Assembly (NCBI RefSeq): GCF_010093595.1
Contig: NW_022985448.1
Coordinates: 251,077 to 315,076, forward strand
Origin: Mytilinidion resinicola
Lineage: Eukaryota; Ascomycota; Dothideomycetes; Mytilinidiales; Mytilinidiaceae
Direction of reading: 5' to 3'
DNA length: 64,000 bases
Within the stretch, counting starts at the first letter, position 1. Each line of letters begins with the position of its first letter. The notes beneath the pieces were generated by a model. The model did no database searches and had not been told where the DNA came from. It saw only the letters and a list, made by a program, of their open reading frames with translations. Position numbers and translations under genes: made by a program. Below, one piece after another: positions 1 through 9,839 of this stretch.

Positions 1-195
1 ACTTCGCACGAATTTCAGATTGCCCAGGGTGCAATCAACAGCCTTGAGCTATGCTATGGCCTGCTACAAATACGGGCTGATGCCGCTATCGATACGGGCC
101 TTACATCAACAAGTCTTGGAAGTGGGCAAGAAGCCTATGATGAGTTGGACTTGGACGTGGAGTTTTTCTTTCCAGATGAAAGCTTTTCTTATTAG
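1..195 (+). CDS. 3' end of an unidentified protein gene (cut by the window edge)
   Basis: Frame 1 is open from the first base to a TAG at 193-195 and gives 64 residues, ending in a strongly acidic, phenylalanine-rich tail (DELDLDVEFFFPDE). The composition looks like real coding sequence, and the frame runs off the left edge, so the start and most of the protein are missing. No domain can be recognised. An acidic-aromatic C terminus would suit a transcription regulator, but that is only a guess. A competing ATG-started frame at 20-223 lacks protein-like character. Confidence 0.4.
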   Translation, partial: TSHEFQIAQGAINSLELCYGLLQIRADAAIDTGLTSTSLGSGQEAYDELDLDVEFFFPDESFSY

Positions 196-198
196 TGT

Positions 199-709
199 AC
201 TGAGATACCGGGTTATGTGTTAATAAATCTAGAGCGATGGTTGGCTTACATGTCCAGTCTGCGTACAACTTTGCCGCCACTGTCTATGGTGACACGGCTA
301 GTTCGCCAATTGTTCAAGTCGACGAATTTTAGAGCTTTAATATGACATCGAGGGACTTCAAGCAGAGTAAATAAATGTACACAGATCTACGAGGAAGTGG
401 TGTCCATTACCCAGACCTGCTTCGGTCATTGAACGGTCCACCTCATTCTTACGACCGAGACGGGCCTTCCGGAGATAATTCGTCATACCGGCGAGAAAAT
501 ACCGAGAAGATCATTTACGACCACTACTTAACATTCTACCGTCATCACTGGTTGTTTATGTTCCCCGATCAAGGTACTCAAACCCAGCTCTATATTCAAA
601 GAGGTGTCGTTAGGTAAAGCTCCCAATATCCCTCTGATCGGGCCCAAGCCTCTTGTGTTTTTCAAATTCTGACCCGAGTGCTCACAAAGTCGAACAGATC
701 CTAGCACGA
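199..709. other. Intergenic, no gene seen
   Basis: Between the TAG of the left-edge fragment and the monooxygenase start I see only a short open frame (375-617) with no domain, repeat or splice support. It presumably holds the terminator of the first gene and the promoter of the second. Confidence 0.5.
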
Positions 710-2205
710 ATGAAGGTCCTCATCAACGGTGGGGGTATCGCTGGCAATGCCCTCGCCTTCTGGCTCTCGAAATTAGGCCAGGACGTTACTGTTGTGGAGC
801 GGTTCCCCAGCCTGCGGGCCACGGAACTGCAGGTAGATCTACGCGGCCACGGGATCGAAGTTATGAGGCGTATGGGTCTTGAACAGGCGTATCGCTCTAA
901 GTTGGCTCCAGAGCAGGGACTGCAAATAGTCGATAAGTCGGGCAGACGGCGGGCCTACTTCCCAGCGAACAAGTCTGGCAAAGGGCCGCAAAATTTCACC
1001 ACCGAGTTTGAGATTATGAGAGGGGATCTCTGTCGCCTCATATACGACGCTACCAAGGATCGCACAAAGTATGTCTTTGGAACCTCGATCGAGAGCTTCA
1101 AGGAGAAGGAGAGCTCCATTGAGGTTCGGTTTACAGATGGGAGCACGGACAGCTTTGATCTTTTGGTTGGTGCCGACGGCCAGGGCTCTCGCACAGGCAA
1201 GATGATGCTGGGATCTGATACTGCGGACGGGTTCTATCCGCTCGATGGAGTCTGCGTAGCATACTTCACCATTCCGCGGCCGATACAGGAAGGGGAGGGA
1301 TACCTCGCCACGCAATACATGGCCCCTGGAAGGCGGGGAGTGACTCAGGTTGAAATTGATGTGAACTCTGATTTCTATAGACGTCTAGCTAGTTGTATAT
1401 ATACTAGGGGAAGGAAGGGGGCCACCCCCAGGGTGGCGCGCTAGTAAGTTCAGATGAGCCCTGCACAGCTGAGGCTTCAGCTCGGTTCTCTACAGCTGAG
1501 ATTTCAGCTGGGTTCTCTACAGCTGATGTTCGGAGAGTAGCTTTCTGGCATATGAGTTGTTGATCCTAGGTTGTAGTGCTGCAACCTGAGTGAGTGATGA
1601 CTCGAAGGCACAGTCCAAACGAGATTCAGGTATATCTCGGCGGCACGACCGATTCGGAGCGACTCAGAAATGCTCGCCGGGGAGATGCCAAGGAGGAAGA
1701 GGAGGCTTTGACAGAGATCTTTCAAGGCGCAGGGTGGCAGACAGAAGAGATCATTAAGTCTATGAAGGAGGCTAACGACTTCTACTGTGAGCGCTTGGGT
1801 CTTGTCAAACTGGAGTCTTGGTACCACGGCCGCGTGGCACTCGTTGGGGACGCCGCTTATTGCCCGTCGGCTAATACGGGAATGGGTACGACCTCTGCCA
1901 TTGTGGGTGCTTATATCTTAGCTGGGGAGATCGGGAAATACTGCGGGACCCACAGCAAAGAGGACGGCCTCGCAACCGCGCTCAAGGCTTACGAACGAAA
2001 GTTCCAGCCATTCATGAAACAAGTACAAAAGGGGGTTTTGGAAGACACAGGGCCGGATATGATTCCATCGACGGCATTCGGTATTGCCATCATGCACTGT
2101 CTCCTGGGAGTAGCCTCCTTCTTGCAGGTAAATCTTGGGAAGTGGATGCTCAAGGAGAATGTAAAGGGATGGGACCTTCCGGAATATGAGGAGATGCGAG
2201 ATTAA
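710..2205 (+). pseudogene. FAD-dependent monooxygenase, coding sequence interrupted by an inserted element
   Basis: Flavoprotein hydroxylase of the salicylate hydroxylase/TetX-like group, which uses FAD and NAD(P)H to hydroxylate small, often aromatic, substrates. The first part (710-1342) carries the N-terminal dinucleotide-binding GGGIAGNALAFWLSK and the middle DG motif (VGADGQGSR). The second part (1597-2205) carries the GD motif (ALVGDAAYCPSANTGMG). The parts lie in different frames, separated by a 249-bp element at 1343-1591 with terminal inverted repeats and a 5-bp target duplication. Without the element and one duplicate copy, the frame is continuous for 413 residues, the normal family length, so the gene was probably intact until recently. 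As it stands the frame ends at a TAG (1442-1444) inside the element. I start at ATG 710 because the FAD fold begins immediately after it. The substrate is unknown. Confidence 0.8.
1343..1591. mobile_element. MITE-like insertion with 10-bp terminal inverted repeats
   Basis: The left end reads ACTCAGGTTG (1343-1352) and the right end CAACCTGAGT (1582-1591), a perfect 10-bp inverted repeat. GAGTG flanks both sides (1338-1342 and 1592-1596) as a target-site duplication. Inside are a short hairpin (GGCCACCCCCAGGGTGGC, about 1421-1438) and two direct copies of a roughly 27-bp unit beginning GGTTCTCTACAGCTGA. It has no coding capacity, so it would be a non-autonomous element moved by a transposase encoded elsewhere. 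A 5-bp duplication does not fit the best-known fungal DNA-transposon superfamilies neatly, so I leave the superfamily open. Confidence 0.75.
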
Positions 2206-2581
2206 GTCGTTAATGCAAGATAAATAAGAGATCTATAAGCGTATGAAAATAATATTGTTCTCGTACTGAACAAGGGCCCTTATTCTGATTTTTGAGAAGT
2301 TGAAACAGGCTCCACTATGCTGGCTGTTGTCCACCGGAAACTACTGACTTTTTTGAATTAGATACGGAGAAACATAATCTTTCTTCAACTCACCGTCGTA
2401 CATGAATATTGTACTCGAAGATCGTACCTGGATTGATCCGTGGTAATTGATGAGTCACGTGCGGTGAGAGACGCCCACAGATGGAGTGCATTGCACCAAG
2501 CGTTCTCTCCGTCCATCCGCATACACAAGCCAATCAACAGGAAAACAATCCGCTATAAGAAGCAACCCAACACTACATATC
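2206..2581. other. Intergenic, probable uba4 promoter
   Basis: About 375 bp between the monooxygenase stop and the uba4 start. No open frame, RNA gene or repeat is recognisable. It presumably holds the monooxygenase 3' end and the uba4 promoter. Confidence 0.4.
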
Positions 2582-4380
2582 ATGACGTCTCGCGACGCGC
2601 AGATCGTGTCCTTGCGCAACCAAATTGCGTCCTGCGAAGTCCAACTTCAACGGCTGCGGGACCAGCTTCTTGAAGCCGAGAACGATCGTGATATCTCATC
2701 GCGCGACACAAGTGGTCAAATTTCACTAGGTCTAGGAGAGATAGCTCCCGAATCACTTCCTGCAGAGGCTTCAGAGGGTTCTTCTCATCAGCAGAATGGA
2801 GACAAGGTCGTAAAATTATGGCCGCTGGACAAGCACGAATATAGACGCTATGGCCGACAGCTCATAATGCCAGAAATCGGGCTAACAGGTACCGTCGCCT
2901 ATGAAAATGCACTTCATTTATCATCCGTCTCCTATTTCGACTGTGTCGAGTTCTGACGATCTAATCCTGAAGAACAGGTCAACTACGTCTGAAATCCTCC
3001 TCGGTATTAGTGGTTGGTGCAGGCGGTTTGGGGTGCCCTGCAGCAGCATACCTGGCGGGAGCTGGTGTAGGTATGATAGGGCTGATAGATGGAGATACTG
3101 TAGAAGAGTCCAACCTCCATCGACAAATACTGCATAGCACGGAGCGTGTCGCAATGCCTAAGGTTGATAGTGCTATAGCTTCGCTAAGATCGTGGGTACC
3201 CTTTCCTTGTCGTTCTCACTCTAGAGAATAGAGAAGCAGGATCTTGTTCTTCTCATGTTTTGCAACTAGGTAAACTAACCTATCCCATAGATTAAATCCG
3301 ACGGTCAAATACATCCCGTACCATACACGTCTGACTGCAGAAATTGCGCTCGATATCTTCGAGAAATACGACGTCATTCTCGACTGTACAGACACACCAG
3401 CATCCCGATATTTAATATCGGACGCTTGTGTACTATCACAGAAACCTCTCGTATCAGCTTCCGCACTTCGCACTGATGGCCAACTCATGGTTCTAAACAA
3501 CCCTCCACTACCTCCCGGACACGCACAAGGCGGGCCCTGCTATAGATGTGTTTTCCCAAAGCCACCGCCCGCAGCAAGCGTGGTGAGTTGTGGCGACGGT
3601 GGTATTCTCGGGCCTGTTGTGGGAACTATGGGAGTCCTGCAAGCCCTTGAGACGATCAAAATCATCGCAAAAGGCATCCAGCGGTATTCGGACTTCGACT
3701 CAACATACCTCCAAAAGGGCCTTCCGTCTGGAAATAGTGTCCCTGATCCTCATAGGCTCTCCGAGCCACCATCTCTACTCCTGTTCTCTGCCTTTTCCAA
3801 CCCACCCTTCCGTTCAATACGCCTTCGGACCAGGAAAGCAAAATGCAGCGCTTGTTCCGCACAGACTACAGTTACTCGGGAAGCACTTAAGTCCGGATCT
3901 CTCGATTACGTACAGTTCTGTGGAGCTGTAAGTCCTGTGGATGCCCTGGCTGCTACGGAGCGGGTATCTGTAGAGGAATACTCTCGGATTCGGGATGGCT
4001 CAATCCCCGCCGAGGACACCAAGACTATGCCTACGGAGCATATACTAGTGGATGTCCGCGAAAAAGTCCAGTTCGAACTATGCAATCTAGATGGAAGTAT
4101 GAATATACCTTACTCTATTGTAGCCCGCAGTTCCTCATCGGAGTCTGGCAAACCTTCGTCACAAGCTCCTTCAGAAGATGACTGGGTTGCGCAGCTGCGC
4201 ACCTTGGCGAATGACAAGCCAATATATGTTGTTTGTAGACTCGGAAATGATTCTCAACTCGCAGTTAGAAAAATGAAAGAGATGGGTCTTGACAGCGGTG
4301 GTACGCGTTGGATAGGGGATATCAGAAATGGATTGAGAGCTTGGATGAAGAGGATAGACCCCGATTTTCCAGAGTATTGA
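2582..4380 (+). CDS. uba4: Adenylyltransferase and sulfurtransferase Uba4 (MOCS3-like)
   Basis: Activates the ubiquitin-like sulfur carrier Urm1 by adenylation and thiocarboxylation for 2-thiolation of tRNA wobble uridines, and in many fungi also supplies sulfur for molybdopterin. Model: join(2582..2888, 2978..3191, 3291..4380), 536 residues, with introns of 89 and 99 bp. A coiled-coil-like N terminus precedes the E1-type domain: [13 protein letters not shown], nucleotide-binding [10 protein letters not shown], the SNLHRQ segment, [10 protein letters not shown], the catalytic-cysteine region [10 protein letters not shown], and zinc-ligand pairs CYRC and CSAC. A C-terminal rhodanese domain ends with active-site loop CRLGNDSQ. 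All key residues are present and the length matches the family. The first junction restores [19 protein letters not shown], and the second restores SLRSLNPTV from a GTGGGT donor. Confidence 0.93.
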
Positions 4381-4820
4381 TCGACGTACACGTTGGATCA
4401 CTCTCAGTGTTACTGTATAATAGATTGGGATATTCCATCCAATGCATGATTTCATTCTCAATACGTACCATTTTTAGCTGTCAAAGCCTCACTGAATGAA
4501 TCCATTTGTGAGGACAAGAGCAAACAAACGAGACAAAGTTGTACCCAGATCTGCGCAATCCATAATTTTATCCATCTGTGTGTACAACTAAAATCCCACT
4601 AGCCTAAAGCGGAATACCGCCACGATTGTGGGAAACCTCGGAGATAATTCACATGCGAACCCGCGTCACGAACTCTCAACACAAAACCTACAACACAGTC
4701 TTTCCTACTAATCGCCACGACAACCCAGCTACCACGTAAGCTTACTCAAAGCTTGTCCTATGTAGACTCTTATAATCTACAGCAGTTCCCTGCATACGTT
4801 CCCCCCCGCCAAACCCCGCG
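4381..4820. other. Intergenic, probable dehydrogenase promoter
   Basis: About 440 bp between uba4 and the short-chain dehydrogenase. A C-rich run (4801-4807) sits just before the dehydrogenase start. No other feature recognised. Confidence 0.4.
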
Positions 4821-5671
4821 ATGAAGCCCCAGGACCGCATATTTCTCATTTCTGGAGGAGTATCCGGCCTCGGTCTCGCCACCGCCCGCTCGCTCCACTC
4901 CGCAGGCGCATACGTCTCTCTCCTCGACCTAAACGCAGACTCGGGAGCCGAGGTCGTACAAGAGCTGGGCGAAAGGGCAAAGTTCTTCGAGACAGACGTA
5001 TCGGACACCGACTCGATAGCTGCAGCAGTAGAAGGGACGGTAGCGTGGGTCAAAGACACAGGGAAAAGCATAGGAGGAGTGGTAGCAGGTGCAGGTGTTG
5101 GATTGCCTGGATTGGTGAGCTATACGCCATTGCTATGCCATGTGAAGGCTGTCTCTAATTCGAAAACCATTCGTAGATTATCGACAAGTCGAACACCCCT
5201 CTTGCGCTCTCCTCCATCGACTTCGTTCTCAACATAAACCTGCACGGCACACTCGACCTGATCCGCCAAACCCTCCCGTCCATAACCACAAATACCCCAT
5301 CCGGTCCTGATGGCGAGCGCGGCGTCCTGATAATGATAGCCTCCTCCGCGGCTTTTGAGGGCCAGATGGGACAGGTAGCGTATGCCGCATCGAAGGGCGC
5401 AGTTGCGTCGCTCACATTGCCCCTTGCGCGGGACTTATCGAAATATGGCATTCGGGCGGTGACGATTGCACCCAGTCTATTCGAGAGCAATATGACCAAG
5501 GTTATGGGAGCAAAGGTGCGACAAGGGTTGGAGCGGGTGATGGAATTTCCGAAGAGGGCGGGACAGCCAGAGGAGTTCGCGAGGCTGGTGATGGAATGCG
5601 TCGAGAACCAAATGCTGAATGGAACTGTGTTGAGGCTGGATGGCGCAATGAGGATGCCAAGTAAATTATAG
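4821..5671 (+). CDS. Short-chain dehydrogenase/reductase, 3-hydroxyacyl-CoA dehydrogenase type-2-like
   Basis: Model: join(4821..5114, 5177..5671), 262 residues, with a 62-bp intron in phase 0. The N terminus has the Rossmann glycine motif SGGVSGLGLATARSL. The catalytic part has a serine in MIASSAAFEGQMGQ and the YxxxK pair in AYAASKGAV, with APSLFESNM after it. This pattern resembles the HSD17B10/ScuA branch of SDRs that oxidise 3-hydroxyacyl-CoA or steroid alcohols with NAD. The exact substrate cannot be read from sequence. No mitochondrial presequence is obvious. A C-rich leader precedes the ATG. Confidence 0.85.
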
Positions 5672-5839
5672 GTACGTGTCTGAGAGCGTGCGGCTGTAAA
5701 TAGGAGTCAACGAATGTACCAAATGAGAAAGGCTGTGGACGTACTGCAGAATTGTTCGCAAAATGCTGTGAAAACCTTTGGCCGGATCCAATGTACATAC
5801 CAAGCACTGAGCCAATGCGCTCGACACCCAGTCTCTCTA

Positions 5840-6723
5840 TCAGCGTTTTCGTTCCCGGACCTTGAATTTGACGCCGTTCTTGTTGACGCCACCAATTGTG
5901 CCAGCCATCTTGGCTCTTTGTGTCTCTAGCTCGTCCTCGACACTCTTCAGATCTCGTTCTCTAGCTTTCAAAGCTTCCAACCGGGACATGCGTGAATCTT
6001 GAGCCCGCTCACGCTTCTTCTTTGACGAGCGTTCTTCCTTCCGCTTGGCGGCCTCAATCTCTTGCTGTTTCTTGGGGAGCTTCGCGGTAGAAGTGATCCC
6101 AAGCTCTTCGCCGTCACTTTGCTCTTGTTCCATCGTAAAGTCCCGCGGCCGGTTCCACGCCTTATTTAGCCCTTCCATAGAAGTCCCAGACCACTCCTCG
6201 GGCTTAAACTCCTTCTGCTCCTCGGCGCTCTCTACAAACACCATATGGCTGCCCGTCTTCCCTGCCCTCACCTGGTTGAACGTCTTGACACCATTCTTGC
6301 CCAGCACAACCTCCTGCTCCAGCTTCTCTCTCTCCTTCCGCGTCGCCTGCAGCATCGTCCGCACGTAACCAATATCCTGAGTCTTGAGCAGCTTAACTAC
6401 ATCCACGCTCAACGCTTTGTTGCCTCGATCGCCGAGCTTGCGACCGTTGTCCGCTTTCGAGCTCATCATTTTGAAGGAGAATTCGTCTGGGTTGCGGTCC
6501 GCGGCTTTGGATTTCAGGGCCCTGAGCTTTTGCTTCTTCATGCGGAAGTCCTGGGCGCGCAATTTGTAGTCTGGGGTGCGTTAGAATAATGCAGTATTTT
6601 GAAATGAATATGTTCCTGGGTGCTACCTTTTGACTTCTCGAGCAGACCCCATTTCGCCCGCTCCTCAGGCTGAGCGCGCTCTCGGTGGTTGCGGCGCTGG
6701 ACCGCATTTCTCATAGACGACAT
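5840..6723 (-). CDS. utp11: U3 snoRNA-associated protein 11 (SSU processome)
   Basis: Nucleolar component of the small-subunit processome needed for 18S rRNA maturation. Model on the minus strand: complement(join(5840..6570, 6627..6723)), 275 residues, one 56-bp intron. The N terminus MSSMRNAVQRRNHRERAQ and the following EERAKWGLLEKSKDYKLR (joined across the intron) are the family signature, and the middle has RNPDEFSFKM and QDIGYVRTM. The rest is lysine/arginine-rich and helical, ending in a basic tail typical of nucleolar proteins. Length agrees with fungal Utp11. Its ATG faces the repeat-rich desert, with no other gene within 3 kb. Confidence 0.92.
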
Positions 6724-6934
6724 GGTGGACTGCGAGTGCGGGTTGAGTACAACGAAGAAGCAAGATTGGTGGTGGGATGAAGTTCGCCGTGGTCAAGACA
6801 TAAATTTCGCTGCCAAGATTTCAAAATCGGTCGACCAATCAGATTGCAAGTTTCCCGAGATGCTCAATTTGGTATTTCCAGGACGCTGTGCATACCACGC
6901 TCATGATATGAACATTTCACAAGCCTGAAAGCTT

Positions 6935-7400
6935 GCCGAACTACCTCAGGCGGTGGTAGAAGTATGTACACGATCTGGATCTGTCTTCCGTTGCTCTGCG
7001 TTTCTATTAATACTCTAGAGGACCACAAACGGCGTGATCAAGATAGCAGAATCGCAATTCAACTCGTCAAGATTTGAGACAGACGCAAATACGAAGTGGG
7101 TCAAATTCCTAATGTCTTCTTGGGTTTAAATTACAGGGTGCGATTCCTTACATCTTGATCTGGTTCTTAAGATGTTGCTGGAGCACCACAAACCGCATTG
7201 AACAGTAGTTCAAACAGTGTAAAATTGCGAAGTCAGATTGGGAGAAGAGGATCGGTTACACCCTTCCCACTATATTTCAGACTATCAGAAGGCTACAGAC
7301 CTTGATGAAGAGTAGTCAAAGCGGTGCGGAACTGCGAGGTCAGATTCGAAGAGGAGGAATCGTGACATCTGTCTGGAATTCTTTCAGGCTGTCAGAGAAC
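6935..7400. repeat. Decayed fragments of the intergenic hairpin element
   Basis: At 6940-6975 the string CTACCTCAGGCGGTGGTAGA followed by a TGTACA sequence matches the right half of the palindromic element seen complete at 37201-37351. Weaker matches follow near 7165-7230, 7275-7335 and 7390-7430 (for example GAACCTCAAGCGGCGTCAAAG). They are too diverged to give ends. No gene is visible here. Confidence 0.4.
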
Positions 7401-7439
7401 CTCAAGCGGCGTCAAAGAGGTGTTTGTAGCTAAGCTGAA

Positions 7440-7890
7440 ACAACACGATATTGGCCCGTTGATATGCACGAGGCAGAAGCCCAATTCGCGGGCTTAAGAA
7501 TATGACATCGTGTGGATTTTAAAATGGAAGGGCTAGAGAGTCTTCTGTTGTCTTCCTACATTATCAAAATGAAAGAAGGACCATGTTCAACTTGTGCTGT
7601 TTGGTCAAAGAGATACAATATCGTTATGTAATAGAATAAGGCTTAAGAACAGGCTTAAGAACAAGACATAGCGCGGATATGAAAACGAATGGGCTAGAGA
7701 GCCTTCAGATATTTACTTTCAGTGTCAAAACAACAAGGGGTCAACTCTAATTCGTGTCACTCGGCCCAATAGATAGAATATCGGTAGGTAAGAGACGGAG
7801 TCTCAATTCACAGGCTTAAGAATATAAAATCGTGAGAAACGGAAAGATGAGGAGGCAAGACAGTCCTCAGATGGCCAAAGCGGTATTACA
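7440..7890. repeat. Three tandem copies of a ~160-bp repeat
   Basis: Two landmarks recur with a spacing of about 160 bp: GGCTTAAGAA followed by AAATCGTG- or ACATCGTG-like bases near 7493, 7662 and 7822, and GGCTAGAGAG or GGCAAGACAG followed by TCTTC/CCTTC/TCCTC near 7530, 7691 and 7855. The copies differ by many substitutions and small gaps. There is no coding potential and no resemblance to the neighbouring arrays. Confidence 0.6.
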
Positions 7891-8039
7891 ATATGCACCT
7901 CCGTGGAAACGACATTCAAGATTTTGAAAAATTAATAGGCCTGAGAGGCCAGAGGCAGTTGCCTGCGTTGCCGAAACTACAGTCCTACACCTCCGAATGA
8001 TGTTGCAGCACTATGGAGACGAGAATTTGGGTCATTAAA

Positions 8040-8458
8040 GAGTAGCCCCTAATCTGCAGCGCCGGGAAATGACATCCCAAGGATTCGAGTGTTGAATATG
8101 GATGAGAGTTCTCGGATGGTTAATGCGCCCGGAAAAGAGGTGTTCCATTCTACAGCCCTCGGGAATGGCATCCTACGGATACGGAAGCTGAATAGGCATG
8201 AGAGTCCTTCAGAGGTTGAATACGCCCAGAAGGGAAAGTTCCAAACTGCAGCTCTCGGAAATGACATCCCAAGAATTCGAATGCTAGAGAGGTATGAGAG
8301 TCCCAATATGGTTGAATACGTCCAGAAAGGGGCGCTGCAATCTTTAGCGCCTGGAAATGACATCCCAAAATGGCAGACGCTGCATAGGCAAGAGAAGCCT
8401 CGGATGGTTGAATACGCCTAGAAAGAGAAGTTATAGTCTGCATCCTCGGAAATTACAC
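8040..8458. repeat. Tandem array of a 96-bp (32-codon) repeat
   Basis: Four adjacent units begin with a GGAAATGACATCCCAA-like string at 8063, 8160, 8256 and 8352, and a partial fifth begins at 8447. Unit lengths are 97, 96, 96 and 95 bp. Because the period is close to a multiple of three, an open frame crosses the array on both strands (plus about 8089-8421, minus about 8049-8363). The plus frame shows 32-residue repeats containing GNDIPRIRML and a VEYAQKG block. No known domain is recognised and coding is not demonstrated. It may be a minisatellite or the relic of a repeat-protein gene. Confidence 0.7.
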
Positions 8459-8544
8459 TATTGACCTAATTATCTAGCGGCAATTTGAAGCGCCGAACTT
8501 TGTACTGACTTCTTATACAGTCATGTTGAGATGTCATAGATGTG

Positions 8545-9590
8545 AGCTTCCAGTCCGTGTACACCTCTTCAGCACTGTCTGGGGTGGCCTGGTGAGCCTA
8601 CTGAGTTTTCAAGTTGATTTTGTTCAGGTTCATGAAAGCTCTTTGAGGCGCCTCAAGCAGTGTCAAAACAGTGTACATACGTCGATTGTGAACGAGACGG
8701 AAGAGGGAAGTGTGCATTCTTAAATGTGTAAATCTCGTCAATTAAGACCTCGTATATCAGCATTTCCAGCCCGTGTACACATATTCAGCACTGTCTGAGG
8801 TGGCCTAGCGAGCTTATTAGCTGTTCAAACCGATCTTTTTCAGGGTCTTGAAAGCTCTTCAAGGCGCCACAGGCGGTGTTAAACAAGTGCACATACATCA
8901 ACAGTATGAGGAAATAGAAGAGAGATGAGAGAAGTGTGTAATATCAAGTGTGTAGAGTTGGATTAGTTATGATGTTCGAGACGTTGTATAGTAGCATTTC
9001 CAGCCTGTGTACACCTCTTCAGCGCCGTGTGAGGTCGCCTAGCGGGCTTACTGACAATGAAAAAGCAAGATTTTCGGCTTCGTAGAAGCATCCTGAGGTA
9101 CCTCAGACGGTGGCAAATGAGTATATATATACGTTGATTGTACAAGATGAGGGAAGACTAAATTGTGTAAATCTCGTAAACAGTGATATTTGAGACCTCG
9201 TAGTTTAGCATCTCTAGTCTATGTATACCTTTTCCGCGCCGTCTGAGGTGGCCTAGAGAGCTTACTGACAGTTTAAAAGCACGATATTTAGATTTGTAGA
9301 CGCATTATGAGGCACCTCAGACTGTGGCAAAAGAGTATACTTATATCGATTATAGACGAGACGGAAGAGGGAAGTATGCAGTCTTAACTGTGTAAATTCA
9401 AAATCATTTTTCAAACAGTCAAATTGGACGTCACGGACCAGCATTTCTAGTCGATGTGCACCTTTCTAACACCGTCTGATGTGGCCTAGTAAGCTTATCG
9501 ACAGTTCAAAAGCATGCTTTTTAGATTCCTAGAAGCATGATAAGGCACCTCAGACAGTGGCAAGGAAGTGTGTAAGTATACTAATTTTAT
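8545..9590. repeat. Tandem array of five degenerate ~220-bp units, each containing the hairpin element
   Basis: Units begin near 8546, 8758, 8992, 9207 and 9440. Each opens with a (T/C)GTGTACACC-like string and CCGTCTGAGGTGGCCTAG, and about 100 bp later has the inverse, roughly CACCTCAGACNGTGGCAAAA with GTGTACA after it. A spacer with GAGACGGAAGAGGGAAGT and TGTGTAAATCTCGT follows. The two halves form a long imperfect palindrome of the same type as the intact copy at 37201-37351. Copies differ at many positions. No coding frame is supported. Confidence 0.7.
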
Positions 9591-9839
9591 CTTATTTTCA
9601 TCCCATTGGCTATCCCTTAGCTAGTCCACCGATATTGGCCTCCGACTGTAGGTCGTTTGGCCCTTGTTAAGCTCCCTGGAATCCACCCCGCCCATGCAAA
9701 ACGCCATGCAAAATCATCGTAAAAGTGAATTCAAAAAGGAGTATTAGTGCAAAAGTCAAGCCAACAGCGCCTAATCCAGGAGCCCATCCATAGTCCAGAA
9801 TCCAGGGAGTCGAAATCGTCCAAAGAAACACACCTGCCT

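Noticed and set aside
839..1315. Open frame antisense to the monooxygenase
   Set aside because: A shadow of a codon-biased gene; the sense strand has the FAD motifs.
1340..1594. Treating the monooxygenase insertion as an ordinary intron
   Set aside because: GT at 1340-1341 with any nearby AG leads to an immediate stop or a frame loss, while inverted repeats and a target duplication fit an insertion exactly.
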